Counted from the first letter of the stretch, positions 29,104-37,859 are shown. The stretch: 64,000 nt of DNA from Paractinoplanes atraurantiacus (GCF_900215205.1 NZ_OBDY01000001.1:492786-556785), one strand, 5' to 3'. Numbers and translations are program-made. The notes: generated from the letters alone by a model not told the origin.

Positions 29104-29646
29104 CTAGTGCTCCGCCTCCCACTCCTTGCGGTCGTCCTCCCACTCCTGGCGCGCCCGCTTGTCCCGCCGATGGGCCGCCTCGTCCAGCTCGTCGGCGAGT
29201 CTCGCCAGCTCCGAGCGCAGGAAGTCGCGGGTCGCCACCTCACCCAGCGCGATCCGCAGCGAGGCGATCTCGCGGGCCAGATATTCGGTGTCGGCCTTCT
29301 GCATCGCGGCCCGCCGCCGGTCCTCCTCCATCGCCAGGCGGTCCCGGTCGGTCTGCCGGTTCTGCGCGAGCAGGATCAGCGGCGCCGCGTACGACGCCTG
29401 CAAAGACAAGATCAAGGTCAGGAACGTGAAGGTGTACGGGTCGAAGCGCAGGCCTTTCGGCGCCAGCGTGTTCCAGAGGAACCAGCCGGCGATGACCAGC
29501 GTCATCCACACGATGAACTGTGCCGTGCCCATATATCGGGCGATGCTCTCCGACCAGCGGCCGAACGCCTCCGGGTTGAACCGGGGCAGCCGCACCCGTC
29601 CCGGCTCGACGGGCTGGTCCAGGCGGTCCCGCCGGGGCTCCGTCAC
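29104..29646 (-). CDS. DUF1003 membrane protein
   Basis: The 180-residue protein has two membrane segments (GTAQFIVWMTLVIAGWFLWN and PYTFTFLTLILSLQASYAAP), the DUF1003 signature NRQTDRDRL, and a charged helical cytoplasmic tail. The family's role is unknown. GTG 29646 overlaps the stop of the upstream MgtE-like gene by 4 bases (GTGA), and mrp follows after 16 bases, so the three are probably co-transcribed. Confidence 0.9.
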   Translation of the reverse strand: MTEPRRDRLDQPVEPGRVRLPRFNPEAFGRWSESIARYMGTAQFIVWMTLVIAGWFLWNTLAPKGLRFDPYTFTFLTLILSLQASYAAPLILLAQNRQTDRDRLAMEEDRRRAAMQKADTEYLAREIASLRIALGEVATRDFLRSELARLADELDEAAHRRDKRARQEWEDDRKEWEAEH

Positions 29647-30929
29647 AGCGTGACCTCGTCCGTCTCGTCGGCGCCCAGGTTGTCCCGCTCGCGCCAGTCA
29701 CGCGGCAGCGAATGGTCGAGCACGTCGTCGACGGTCACCGCCCCGACCAGCCGGCGCGTCGAGTCGATCACCGGCATCGCCACCAGGTCGTACGTCGCCA
29801 TCCGCTTGATGATCTCGGCGAGGGGTGCGTCGGGGCGCAGGGGCTCGATGTCGTTGTCGACGATCCCGCCCAGGATCGACGACGGGGCCTCACGCAGCAG
29901 CCGCTGGAAATGCACCATGCCGAGATATTTCCCACTCGGCGTGGCCGACGGCGCCCGCGCGACGAAAACCTGCGCGGCGACCACCGGCGACAGCTCCGGC
30001 TCCCGGATGCGGGCCAGCGCCTCGGCCACCGTCGTGTCCGGGGTGAGGATCACCGGCTCCGAGGTCATCACGCTGCCGGCCGTGCCCGGGCGATAGTTCA
30101 TCAGCTGCCGGACCGGGTCGGCCTCCTCCGGCTCCATCAGGTCGAGCAGCACGGTCTGCTCCGCCTTGGGCAGCTCGGCCAGCAGGTCGGCGGCGTCGTC
30201 CGGGTCCATGCGCTCCAGTACGTCGGCGGCGCGCTCACGGTCGAGCCGGACCAGGATCTCCACCTGATCGTGCTCGGGCAGTTCCTCGAGCACGTCGGCC
30301 AGCGTCCGGTCGCTGAGCGCGGCCGCGACCTCGTTGCGCCGGGCGTCCGGCAGATCCTGCAGCGCGTTCGCCATGTCGGCCGGGCGCATCTGCTCGAGCA
30401 GGGCCAGCAGGTTGGAGGTGCCCTGCGTGTCGGTCGGGCCGACCAGCCCGCGCACCCGCTCGTACTCGGCCTGGAAGACATGCCCGCGCCGGGTCAGCCG
30501 CCCGGTGTGCTCCCGCACGGCGACCCGGGTGACGAGCCACTCGTTGTTGCGGTTGAGATCCATCCCGATGTCGACGACCACGCCCGGCGTGGCCGCACCC
30601 TCGCCGTGCTCGGGCACCACTTCGACCCGGCGGTCGAGCAGGTCCTCGATGACGAGCAGCTCGTTGGGCCGTTTCTCGAACCGGCGCAGGTTGAGACTGC
30701 CGCTGCTGAGCACCACGTTCTCGGCGTCCATCGACGTGATCCGCCCGATCGGCAGGAAGATCCGCCGGCGCAGCGCCATCTCCGCCACCAGCCCGACGAC
30801 CTGGGGCGGCCGGGTCGTGGTGCGCAGGCGGACCACGCCGTCGCGTACCCGCCCGACCCGGTCCCCGTTGGGGTCGAACACGGGCAGACCGGCGAGGCGG
30901 GCCACATAAACCCTCGTCCCCATGGTCAC
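29643..30929 (-). CDS. MgtE N-domain and CBS-pair protein lacking the channel domain
   Basis: The 428-residue protein has a PRC-barrel-like N-terminus (about 1-85, GLPVFDPNGDRVGRVRDGVV), a second similar region, an MgtE_N superhelix (about 175-280, ALQDLPDARRNEVAAAL and repeated LxxLxPxDxADLL units) and two CBS motifs (about 290-415). MgtE magnesium channels use the N and CBS domains as a Mg2+ sensor; here no membrane-spanning channel follows. It might sense Mg2+ or nucleotide for the coupled DUF1003 membrane protein; that is inference. From memory Rv1232c of M. tuberculosis has the same plan. Confidence 0.9.
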   Translation of the reverse strand: MTMGTRVYVARLAGLPVFDPNGDRVGRVRDGVVRLRTTTRPPQVVGLVAEMALRRRIFLPIGRITSMDAENVVLSSGSLNLRRFEKRPNELLVIEDLLDRRVEVVPEHGEGAATPGVVVDIGMDLNRNNEWLVTRVAVREHTGRLTRRGHVFQAEYERVRGLVGPTDTQGTSNLLALLEQMRPADMANALQDLPDARRNEVAAALSDRTLADVLEELPEHDQVEILVRLDRERAADVLERMDPDDAADLLAELPKAEQTVLLDLMEPEEADPVRQLMNYRPGTAGSVMTSEPVILTPDTTVAEALARIREPELSPVVAAQVFVARAPSATPSGKYLGMVHFQRLLREAPSSILGGIVDNDIEPLRPDAPLAEIIKRMATYDLVAMPVIDSTRRLVGAVTVDDVLDHSLPRDWRERDNLGADETDEVTL

Positions 30930-30944
30930 GCCTTCAGCCTAGGT

Positions 30945-30950
30945 TAGGGT
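30945..30950 (+). promoter_or_regulatory. -10 hexamer TAGGGT upstream of the phzF-like gene
   Basis: TAGGGT is exactly 6 bases before ATG 30957 in a 27-base gap between divergent genes, suggesting a leaderless mRNA. Confidence 0.5.
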
Positions 30951-30956
30951 CCGGAC

Positions 30957-31829
30957 ATGTCAGGAGTGGCGTACGAGATCGTCGACGTGTTCACCGACCG
31001 CCCGTTCGCGGGCAATCCGCTCGCCGTCGTCTACGGCGCCGACGATTTAGCCGCAGACCAGATGCACACCCTGGCCCGCGAGTTCAACCTCTCCGAGACG
31101 GTATTCGTCCTTTCCCCCACAGACCCCGCCGCCACCTATCGTGTGCGGATCTTCACTCCGGAGCTGGAGATCCCGTTCGCGGGTCACCCGAGCGTGGGCG
31201 CCGCGGTGACCTCGATGCGCCGGGGCCTCTTCCCGCCCGGCGACGTCATCCAGGAGTGCGGGGCGGGCCTGCTGCCGATCACGGTGACGTCGCACGGCTC
31301 GGCCACGGTCACCGGCGGGACGCCCCGCTTGGGCCCGGCCCTGGCGGTCGAGCCGCTCCTCGAGATCACCGGCCTGGCGGCCGAGGACCATGCCGGCGGT
31401 GCCCCACGTCACGCCGGGGGAGGCTTGGACTGGGTGATTTTTCCCGTACGGCGGGAAGCGCTCGCCAAAATCACGATCAACGCCCGCGCGGCCCAGGAGC
31501 ACGGCGTCACCGACCTCAGCGTGGTCGCCTGGAACCCGGAGTCGTCGGAGGCGCACGCCCGCGTCTTCATCCCTGGCAGCGCCGTCCCCGAGGACCCGGC
31601 GACGGGCTCGGCGGCGCTCGCCCTGGGCATCTGGCTGGTCGACGCGGGCCTGCTCCCGGCCGACGGCACCTCGTCGTACCGCATCCACCAGGGCATCGAG
31701 ATGAAGCGCCCGTCCCGCCTGGAGTGCACAGTCACCGCCGTCGCCGGGGAGGCGGTGTCGGCCACGGTCGCCGGCCATGTCTGGCCGGTCGCCACGGGCC
31801 AGATCGCGGTACCACCGTTCGTCGGCTAG
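30957..31829 (+). CDS. PhzF-family isomerase/epimerase-like protein
   Basis: The 290-residue protein has the diaminopimelate-epimerase-like double fold of PhzF: VDVFTDRPFAGNPLAVV, the catalytic Glu in FNLSETVFVL, FTPELEIPFAGHPSVGAA, and EDPATGSAALALG. PhzF isomerises a phenazine precursor, but most family members are of unknown substrate and no phenazine genes are nearby. Confidence 0.9.
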   Translation: MSGVAYEIVDVFTDRPFAGNPLAVVYGADDLAADQMHTLAREFNLSETVFVLSPTDPAATYRVRIFTPELEIPFAGHPSVGAAVTSMRRGLFPPGDVIQECGAGLLPITVTSHGSATVTGGTPRLGPALAVEPLLEITGLAAEDHAGGAPRHAGGGLDWVIFPVRREALAKITINARAAQEHGVTDLSVVAWNPESSEAHARVFIPGSAVPEDPATGSAALALGIWLVDAGLLPADGTSSYRIHQGIEMKRPSRLECTVTAVAGEAVSATVAGHVWPVATGQIAVPPFVG

Positions 31830-31970
31830 TCCGCCACTCAACGCCTGCTTGCCGGCGCCGCTCAACGCCTTCTTACCCGGCGCCGCCCACTGCGGCCGCG
31901 CCCATCTGGGTCCGGGCGCCTCTCCGCTGCCGCGTCACCGCCGTTACCACCATTCTCGGGCGACCGGCTG

Positions 31971-31997
31971 TTGTCCACACTCGCGAGGTTGTCCACA
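31971..31997 (+). promoter_or_regulatory. Direct pair of DnaA-box-like 9-mers
   Basis: TTGTCCACA occurs at 31971-31979 and again at 31989-31997, 18 bases apart. This is the preferred actinobacterial DnaA-box sequence as I know it. It lies in the intergenic region after the phzF-like gene, which otherwise shows only a short duplicated CTCAACGCCT segment near 31838-31886. Confidence 0.55.
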
Positions 31998-32068
31998 GCC
32001 CCGCGCCTCGCGGCGGCCGCTTTTGCGAGAATGCTCTCTAGGACGGGGGCCCCCTTGGGAGGGCGGGC

Positions 32069-32566
32069 TCAGCGTTTGCGGACCTTGTGCAGGCGGAACG
32101 GGCGAGTGACCTCGACCCGGGCCGGTGTCTCCCGGGGCGGGGCCGCGCCCGAGTCCTTGGGCAGGTCGGGGCGGCTGATCGGGGTCTGATCGGGCGCGGG
32201 CGTCAGCCGTACGACCGCGCAGCCCGTCTCGGCCCATCGGGTCACCACCTGCTCGGCGGTGCCCGAGGCGTTGAGGCGTTTGACGGCCAGCTGCGGCGCC
32301 ACCGTCTCCCATTCCTCGCTGCCCGGCGCCAGCCTGGTCACCGTCGCCTCGGTGACCAGGATCAGGCCGCCGTTGTCGCCGCGCAGCCGGACGGTGGCCC
32401 GGGCCGCCTCGGCCAGGCCGGGGGCGAACTGCTCGCCGGGGCCGCTGACCACGATCAGCGTGCCCTCCAGCGGCAGGCACCACAGCGCCAGCGCCGGCCC
32501 GTCCCCGACGGAGATCCAGGCCAGTGCCGCCTTCTTGAGTGCCTCGTCCAGCAACGGTGAAGTCAC
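32069..32566 (-). CDS. Conserved hypothetical protein
   Basis: I do not recognise the family. The protein has 165 residues, begins MTSPLLDEALKKAALAWISV and has strand-rich segments (ALALWCLPLEGTLIVVSGPG, TVRLRGDNGGLILVTEATVT) suggesting an all-beta or split-barrel fold, followed by a basic, Pro-rich tail ending RPFRLHKVRKR. No signal peptide or membrane segment is visible. GTG 32566 lies 6 bases after a TACGAT hexamer (complement of 32573-32578), consistent with leaderless initiation; the HAD gene ends 5 bases upstream. Confidence 0.7.
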   Translation of the reverse strand: MTSPLLDEALKKAALAWISVGDGPALALWCLPLEGTLIVVSGPGEQFAPGLAEAARATVRLRGDNGGLILVTEATVTRLAPGSEEWETVAPQLAVKRLNASGTAEQVVTRWAETGCAVVRLTPAPDQTPISRPDLPKDSGAAPPRETPARVEVTRPFRLHKVRKR

Positions 32567-32570
32567 CGCG

Positions 32571-33281
32571 TCATCGTAGTGCCGGCTCACCGACCCGGGC
32601 CTGATCGACCAGCCCGACGATCTCGGTCAGCGAGCGGACGGTGCGGCCGGCGAAGTTCGTGTCGGCGTCGAAGGTGAGGTGATTGGCGAGATCAGGAGCG
32701 GTTAGACGTACGGGGGTCATGCCCACCGCCGCGGCGCCGGTCAGTTCGTGGCTGCCGCCGTCGCCCACGTACAGGCATTCGCCGGGCTGGACGCCGAGCT
32801 CGTCGCACGCGGCCAGGTAGATCTGCGGGTCGGGCTTGCAGGCTCCCAGCCGTACGGAAAAGATCGTCGCGTCCAGCAGGGGCGCCACCGGGAGGCTGGG
32901 CAGGAACGCGGGCAGCTCGTGTGTGCAGTCGCTGATCAATGCCGTGGACAGGCCACGGCGCTTGATTGCGGTGAGGGCGCTGACCGCGTCCTCGCGGAGC
33001 GTGGTGTCGGCCTGCAGCGCTTTGACCCGGGCCGGCACTCCGGCCCGCACCTGGTCGGTCAGGGGGCGGCCACCGGCCTGCTCGATGACCCACCGTAGGG
33101 TGGCCTCCGCGGAGCCGTACCGGCCCCGGGCGCGAGCCCGGAACGTCCGGTCCAGCACACCGCGGACCGCTTCCGGATCGGCGCCGAGAGCCCGGGCGAT
33201 CTCGGCGTGCTGGGGTCCGCGCTGGACCGAGCGGGTGAGTGTGCCGAAAAAGTCGAACACGACCGCACGGTATGCGGGCAT
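32571..33281 (-). CDS. HAD-superfamily hydrolase
   Basis: The 236-residue protein carries all HAD motifs: VVFDFFGTLT near the N-terminus (note Phe in place of the second catalytic Asp of DxD), ALISDCT (motif II), KPDPQIYLAACDELG (motif III Lys) and CLYVGDGGSHEL (motif IV). The lack of the second Asp in motif I (DFFGT instead of DxDGT) is typical of dehalogenase-like and some phosphatase-like members, so phosphatase activity is uncertain. The substrate is unknown. Confidence 0.88.
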   Translation of the reverse strand: MPAYRAVVFDFFGTLTRSVQRGPQHAEIARALGADPEAVRGVLDRTFRARARGRYGSAEATLRWVIEQAGGRPLTDQVRAGVPARVKALQADTTLREDAVSALTAIKRRGLSTALISDCTHELPAFLPSLPVAPLLDATIFSVRLGACKPDPQIYLAACDELGVQPGECLYVGDGGSHELTGAAAVGMTPVRLTAPDLANHLTFDADTNFAGRTVRSLTEIVGLVDQARVGEPALR

Positions 33282-33428
33282 GGTAAATCAGCCTCCCGGG
33301 CATCAGGGGTTCACAGGGGTTCAAAGGGGTCATGCGAAACCTCGGTGACTGTAACGACATCGTCACTCTCAGTTCAATAGGCATCGATGAACTGTGGTGT
33401 ACAAGTCCGCAAGAAGCGACGGCCGGGG

Positions 33429-34343
33429 ATGAATAAGCCCTCATCGCGCGTGAACGGGTCGGTTGTCGCGCTGACCGTGGCCGTCCTCGCGGTCTCCTCA
33501 TCGGCGCCGCTGATCGCCTTCGCGGCCGCTCCGGCCCTGGCCATCGCCTTCTGGCGGAACTTCCTGGCGACGGTCGCGCTTACCCCCATCACGTACGGGC
33601 CCAGGCGATCCGAGATCAGGGGCGCCTCCCGCCGGTCGGTGCTCTTCGGCGTGCTCGCCGGGGTGGCTCTGGCCGCACACTTCGCCACGTGGATGCCGAG
33701 CGTCCAGCTGGGCTCGGTGGCCACCGCGACGGCGCTGGTGGCCACGCAGCCCGTGTGGCAGGGCTTGATCGCGCTGGTGCAGGGCCGCCGCCCGTCGGCG
33801 GCCGGATGGGCGGGCATCGTGCTGGCCGTGGCCGGCGCGGCCTGGGCCACGGGCGCCGACATCGGCGTTTCCGGGCAGGCGGTCCTGGCCGACGTCCTGG
33901 CGCTGTTCGGCGCGATCTTCGCCGCCGCCTACACCGCCCTCGGCGAGCAGGCCCGGACGACGTTGAGCACGACCACGTACACCTGGATCTGTTACGGCGT
34001 CTGCGCCGTCCTGCTCCTGATCGTGTGCCTGGTCTCCGGGGTTCAGCTCGGCGGCTACGACGCGCAGACGTGGGCCGCGATCCTCGCCCTGGTCATCGGG
34101 GCCCAGCTGCTGGGCCATTCGATGTTCAACTACGCCCTGCAGCGCACGTCGGCCACCACGGTCAGCGTCCTGATCCTGCTCGAGGTGCCGGGCGCCGCCC
34201 TGCTCGCCTGGCTCTGGCTCGGGCAGACACCGCGCGCGGCCGCCCTGCCGGGTCTCGCCCTGCTCCTGCTCGGCGTGGCCGTGGTCATTCTCGGCGCCGC
34301 CCGGGCCAACCGCCCCGTGGTCGATCCCGTGCTGACCGACTGA
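33429..34343 (+). CDS. EamA-type (DMT superfamily) transporter
   Basis: The 304-residue protein has about ten membrane segments in two EamA repeats (about 10-140 and 150-290), including ATATALVATQPVWQGLIALV and LILLEVPGAALLAWLWLGQ. Such proteins export small metabolites such as amino acids or cofactors; no substrate can be assigned. ATG 33429 starts just before the first hydrophobic segment; an in-frame ATG at 33387 would add 14 mostly basic residues. Confidence 0.88.
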   Translation: MNKPSSRVNGSVVALTVAVLAVSSSAPLIAFAAAPALAIAFWRNFLATVALTPITYGPRRSEIRGASRRSVLFGVLAGVALAAHFATWMPSVQLGSVATATALVATQPVWQGLIALVQGRRPSAAGWAGIVLAVAGAAWATGADIGVSGQAVLADVLALFGAIFAAAYTALGEQARTTLSTTTYTWICYGVCAVLLLIVCLVSGVQLGGYDAQTWAAILALVIGAQLLGHSMFNYALQRTSATTVSVLILLEVPGAALLAWLWLGQTPRAAALPGLALLLLGVAVVILGAARANRPVVDPVLTD

Positions 34344-34439
34344 GATTCCCCGATTGCGCGGTTAGTGGCTTTCGTTCGTTGAGCCCTGCGGGTCTCGCCT
34401 GGCGGGCAGTGCCGGGCCGGGGTAGAGAGGGGGAATGCG

Positions 34440-35081
34440 ATGCACCGCGCTCGATTCCTGGTCGGACTGGCAGCGGCTCTCGGGGCGATCCTCGTGACCG
34501 CCGGATGCGGCGACCAGCCGGAGGAGCAGCCCGCCGCCGGGCCGGGACTGACCGGCGGCTGGAGCACGGCCGGATGCGAGTTCGGCCGCCGGGCCGAGCA
34601 CATGCCGGTGGCCGGCCTGCTCATGCCGGCCACACCGGCCGAGCTGAGCGCCGCGATGGACCGCGTCGACCGCGGCGGGCGCACCGAGTTCGCCGACAGC
34701 TACGCCGGGATCGAGGTCGACCAGGAGCGGGTACGGGCGATCGTCTACCGCGTGCCGTCAGCGGCCTTCGACCAGTTCATCCGCCGCGCCGCCGAGAACG
34801 CCTGCATCGTCGTGCGCGACGCCGACCATTCCGCGACCGACCTGGCGTTCTGGCACGACCGGGTCCTCGCCGACATCCAGTTCTGGACCCACCGAGGCAT
34901 CCGCCTGGTCTCGATCGGCGCCCGCCACGACGGCACCGGCATCGAGATAGGCACCCGCGACCTCGACCGGGCCCGCTTGGAGCTTCCCGCCCGCTACGGC
35001 GCCCGGGCTCCACTCCTGTTCATGGAGGAGGGCCCGATCCACCCCTTGCCGAACCCCACCGCAACCCCACACACGAACTGA
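34440..35081 (+). CDS. Putative lipoprotein of unknown function
   Basis: The 213-residue protein has a lipoprotein signal peptide ending in the lipobox LVTAGC (Cys23), followed by a Glu/Gln/Pro spacer. The mature domain has two further Cys residues (TAGCEFG and ENACIVVRD) that could form a disulphide. I recognise no family. GAGAGGGGG lies 6 bases before ATG 34440, a strong ribosome binding site. Confidence 0.78.
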   Translation: MHRARFLVGLAAALGAILVTAGCGDQPEEQPAAGPGLTGGWSTAGCEFGRRAEHMPVAGLLMPATPAELSAAMDRVDRGGRTEFADSYAGIEVDQERVRAIVYRVPSAAFDQFIRRAAENACIVVRDADHSATDLAFWHDRVLADIQFWTHRGIRLVSIGARHDGTGIEIGTRDLDRARLELPARYGARAPLLFMEEGPIHPLPNPTATPHTN

Positions 35082-35248
35082 CCCGCGCAGCAATCAGGTC
35101 CCCCTCGCAAGGCCCACCGCGTTCCTCGCGGGCCCTCGCCCGCGCCGTGCGCCCACCAGCTTGGTCTCGCGGTCAGCTCCCTCTTCGTGCGCGGTCCGGC
35201 TTGGTCTCGTGGGGTTGGCTCTGTTTCGAGTTCCAGCCGGATTCGTCT

Positions 35249-35365
35249 CGCGGCGTGGGCTGCCGTCCCGTGCGCGACCGGCTTCCTCGCGGCGTGGGCT
35301 GCCGTCCTGTGCGCGACCGGCTTCAACGCGGCGTGGGCTGCGGTCGACGCGCAGCCGGATTTGTC
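35249..35365. repeat. Three tandem 39-bp repeats
   Basis: Units beginning CGCGGCGTGGGCTGCCGTC start at 35249, 35288 and 35327. The first two differ at a few positions; the third is more divergent. The period is a multiple of three but the encoded peptide (AAWAAVPCATGFL-like) resembles no known protein. Confidence 0.85.
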
Positions 35366-35618
35366 CCCGCGGAACGCACCCTGCCTCCCGCCTCGGCTGA
35401 ACTTCTCCCCGTGGGCCGCGTGGTGCAAGCAGGAGCGGATCTCGGCCATCAAGGCCGGAGGAGAGGGAAGGCCGCGTGGGGGAGGCTTTCGCGCGGCGGA
35501 GAGACGACCGTGCGGTGGGAAGGTGGTGCGGTGCGGAGGCCGTGCGGTACGGAGGCCGCGGTGCGAAGGACCGTGCGGTGCGAGGCCGCGGTGCGGAGGG
35601 CCGTGCGGGGGCGATGCC

Positions 35619-35669
35619 GCTTGGTGTTGACGACCGCTTGGTGTTGACGACCGCGTGGTGTTGACGACC
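35619..35669. repeat. Three tandem 17-bp repeats
   Basis: GCTTGGTGTTGACGACC occurs at 35619 and 35636 and as GCGTGGTGTTGACGACC at 35653; a partial fourth unit follows. Confidence 0.9.
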
Positions 35670-36043
35670 GCGTGGTGGGAAGGTCGCGCCGACGCCGGGC
35701 GGTTGTGGGGAAGGCCGCGTGGGGGCGAGGCCGGGCGGTGGAAAGGTGAGCCGCTTGGTTGGCGGGGCCGCTCGGTGGGTTAGGGAGAGTGGGCGGCGTC
35801 GAGGTGGGCTTGGTGGGTGGGTGTTCACTCCGTACCGAAGAACGAGCGTGAGTGAGGCGCGGAGATCGAGGAGCGTGGGCCGAGACTGGGGTGGCGGACT
35901 CGGGGTACGCCACGACGGGGGCGATGTTTGCTCTCGGTGAAGCTACGGGGCAGGATCGCCGCAGGGTCACCCGGTGCGGAGCGTGGCGGCGGGACCGTCA
36001 CTGGGGGCCGCGCGGAGAGTGCCGGTTTCGGATTTCTGGTGAG

Positions 36044-36847
36044 ATGGGGATCGACGTGGAAGCGACGGAACCGGAAGAGGCGCCGGTCACGCTGCGGCTG
36101 GACGGCAAGGTTGCCCTGGTCACGGGGGCCGGCAGTCCGGACGGGATCGGCTATGCGACGGCGCGGCGGCTCCGGGACCTCGGGGCCCGGGTGGCGATCG
36201 TGTCGACCACGCGGCGTATTCATGAGCGTGCGGCGGAACTCGGAGTGACCGGGTTCGTGGCCGATCTGACCGATGAGGCCGAGGTGGGCGCGCTCGCCGA
36301 CGCGATCAGCGACCAGCTCGGTGACGTCGAGGTTCTGGTGAACAACGCCGGGCTCGCGAGCCGGGCCAGCCCGGAGGTGCTGCGGCCGGTGGCGCAGCTG
36401 ACCTACGACGAGTGGAAGTCCGAGATCGACCGGAATCTCAGCACGGCGTTCCTGTGCAGCCGCGCCTTCCAGGGCGGCATGGCCGAGCGCGGCTGGGGGC
36501 GGATCGTGAACCTGGCGGCGACCGCCGGGCCGGTCAACGCGCTGCCGACCGAGGCGGCGTACGCGGCGGCCAAGGCCGGCGTGGTCGGCCTGACCAGGGC
36601 GCTGGCGATGGAGCTGGTGGCCGACGGGGTGAACGTCAACTGCGTGGCGCCGGGGACGATCTACACGGCGGCGTCGACGGTCACCGAGATCAAGCAGGGT
36701 CTGGGTACGCCGATCGGGCGGCCGGGCACACCGGACGAGGTGGCGGCGGCGATCGCCTTCCTGTGCTCGCCGGCGGCGTCCTACATCACCGGGCAGATGC
36801 TCGTGGTGGACGGCGGCAACAGCGTGCGCGAGGCCGAGTTCCGCTGA
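36044..36847 (+). CDS. Short-chain dehydrogenase/reductase family protein
   Basis: The 267-residue protein has an SDR Rossmann fold: [28 protein letters not shown], and the YxxxK motif [18 protein letters not shown], plus the C-terminal [20 protein letters not shown]. The catalytic-Ser segment, usually (I/V)N(I/L)SS, reads VNLAATAG, so the Ser is Ala or Thr. It may be a weak oxidoreductase or have a shifted role. ATG 36044 is taken as start; GTG 36056 is an alternative. The longer open frame upstream enters the repeat region and is not credible. Confidence 0.88.
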   Translation: MGIDVEATEPEEAPVTLRLDGKVALVTGAGSPDGIGYATARRLRDLGARVAIVSTTRRIHERAAELGVTGFVADLTDEAEVGALADAISDQLGDVEVLVNNAGLASRASPEVLRPVAQLTYDEWKSEIDRNLSTAFLCSRAFQGGMAERGWGRIVNLAATAGPVNALPTEAAYAAAKAGVVGLTRALAMELVADGVNVNCVAPGTIYTAASTVTEIKQGLGTPIGRPGTPDEVAAAIAFLCSPAASYITGQMLVVDGGNSVREAEFR

Positions 36848-36856
36848 GCGCTCGCG

Positions 36857-36894
36857 CGGTCTTTGTGCGCGGGACAGCTCGCGCACAAAGACCG
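36857..36894. terminator. Bidirectional hairpin terminator
   Basis: A perfect 15-bp stem (CGGTCTTTGTGCGCG with CGCGCACAAAGACCG) and an 8-base loop lie between the convergent SDR and DUF4190 genes. Confidence 0.8.
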
Positions 36895-36904
36895 GCGTGG
36901 CGGA

Positions 36905-37369
36905 TCACGGCGATGTCGTGGCCGAGCTGCCCACGGCGATCACCACGATGATCACGTAGCCGATGCAGACCAGCAGGCCCAGGGCCGTGAAGATGTAGCC
37001 CAGCCACAGGCCGGCGGTGGCGAGGCCGTCGCCCTGCTCACCGGTCTGGCGGATCTGCTTCTTGGCGATGTGCCCCAGCACGATCGCGGCCGGCGAGAAG
37101 ACGAACGCGAACACCAGGGCCAGGATCGCCATCGTGTTCGTGCTGGTCACCGGCTGGTACGGCGCGCCGTAGCCGGGCTGGGCACCGTACGGCTGGCCGT
37201 AGCCGGGCTGACCGCTGTACGGCTGGCCGCTCGACGGCTGGGAACCGTACGGCTGCCCGCTGGACGGCTGCGAGCCGTACGGCTGCCCGCTGGTCGGGTC
37301 GTATGGCTGCTGCCCGTAGGGCTGCTGCGGCTGATATGGATCCGGTGTGCCACCGGGGGGATAGGTCAT
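36905..37369 (-). CDS. DUF4190-type membrane protein with Gln/Tyr/Gly-rich tail
   Basis: The 154-residue protein has a low-complexity N-terminus of repeats such as GQPYGSQPSS and GQPGYGQPYG (residues 1-75), then two membrane segments (TMAILALVFAFVFSPAAIVL and LLVCIGYVIIVVIAVG) linked by GHIAKKQIRQTGEQGDGLA, the DUF4190 signature. The function is unknown. AGGAGG lies 5 bases before ATG 37369. The upstream in-frame codons are not needed. Confidence 0.9.
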   Translation of the reverse strand: MTYPPGGTPDPYQPQQPYGQQPYDPTSGQPYGSQPSSGQPYGSQPSSGQPYSGQPGYGQPYGAQPGYGAPYQPVTSTNTMAILALVFAFVFSPAAIVLGHIAKKQIRQTGEQGDGLATAGLWLGYIFTALGLLVCIGYVIIVVIAVGSSATTSP

Positions 37370-37432
37370 CAGGTCCTCCTCGTTCCCCGGCACGGTACTA
37401 GCCGGGGTACAGGGGAGAACACGGTAGGTGAC

Positions 37433-37840
37433 CTATTTGAGCTTGGTGAGCTGCCCGACCGCCCGCTCGACGGCGAGACAGCGGTCCTCCACGTAGTCGA
37501 TGCCCGCCTCCTCGGCGATGCGCCGGGCCTCGGCCGAGGCGATGCCGCTCTGCAGCCACACCGCCGGCGCCTTGATCGCGACCGCCTGGCGGACCATGTC
37601 GACCGCGTCGTACGAGGGGCGGAAGATGTCGACCAGGTCGACCGGCTCGTCGATGTCGGCCAGGGTGCGGAACGCCTTGACCCCGAAGATCTCATCGGCG
37701 TACGGGTTGACCGGGATGATCCGCCAGCCGTGACGCTGCATTTGCAGTGGTACGGAGTGGGAGGGCTTCCACGGATCGCGCGAGGCGCCGACCACCGCGA
37801 TCACGTTGGCCGCGGCCAGGATGTCTTGTGCGCTCCTCAT
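37433..37840 (-). CDS. CoA-binding domain protein (YccU-like)
   Basis: The 135-residue protein is a single CoA_binding_2 Rossmann domain: NVIAVVGASRDPWKPSHSV, GWRIIPVNPYADEIFG, VDIFRPSYDAV and AVWLQSGIASAEAR. Family members bind CoA derivatives; the physiological role is unclear. It is separated from the radical SAM gene by 19 bases on the same strand, so the two may be co-transcribed with the radical SAM gene first. Confidence 0.92.
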   Translation of the reverse strand: MRSAQDILAAANVIAVVGASRDPWKPSHSVPLQMQRHGWRIIPVNPYADEIFGVKAFRTLADIDEPVDLVDIFRPSYDAVDMVRQAVAIKAPAVWLQSGIASAEARRIAEEAGIDYVEDRCLAVERAVGQLTKLK

Positions 37841-37859
37841 ACCTCCGACTGTAGTTCGA

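Larger units (their letters stand above)
35082..36043. other. Gene-free repeat-rich stretch of about 960 bases
   Basis: Several long open frames exist on both strands but none has a ribosome binding site, recognisable sequence or consistent codon bias. The region contains 39-bp and 17-bp tandem repeats (listed separately) and a purine/GTGCGG-rich tract at about 35500-35610 made of short GTGCGGAGGCC-like units. Confidence 0.6.

Noticed and set aside
30957..31829. Phenazine biosynthesis
   Set aside because: Only a PhzF-fold protein is present. This family is widespread and no other phenazine gene is nearby.
35094..35828. Pro/Arg-rich open frames in the 35082-36043 stretch
   Set aside because: They show low-complexity composition with no start signals, and frames on all strands are equally open, as expected of repeat-rich GC-rich DNA.
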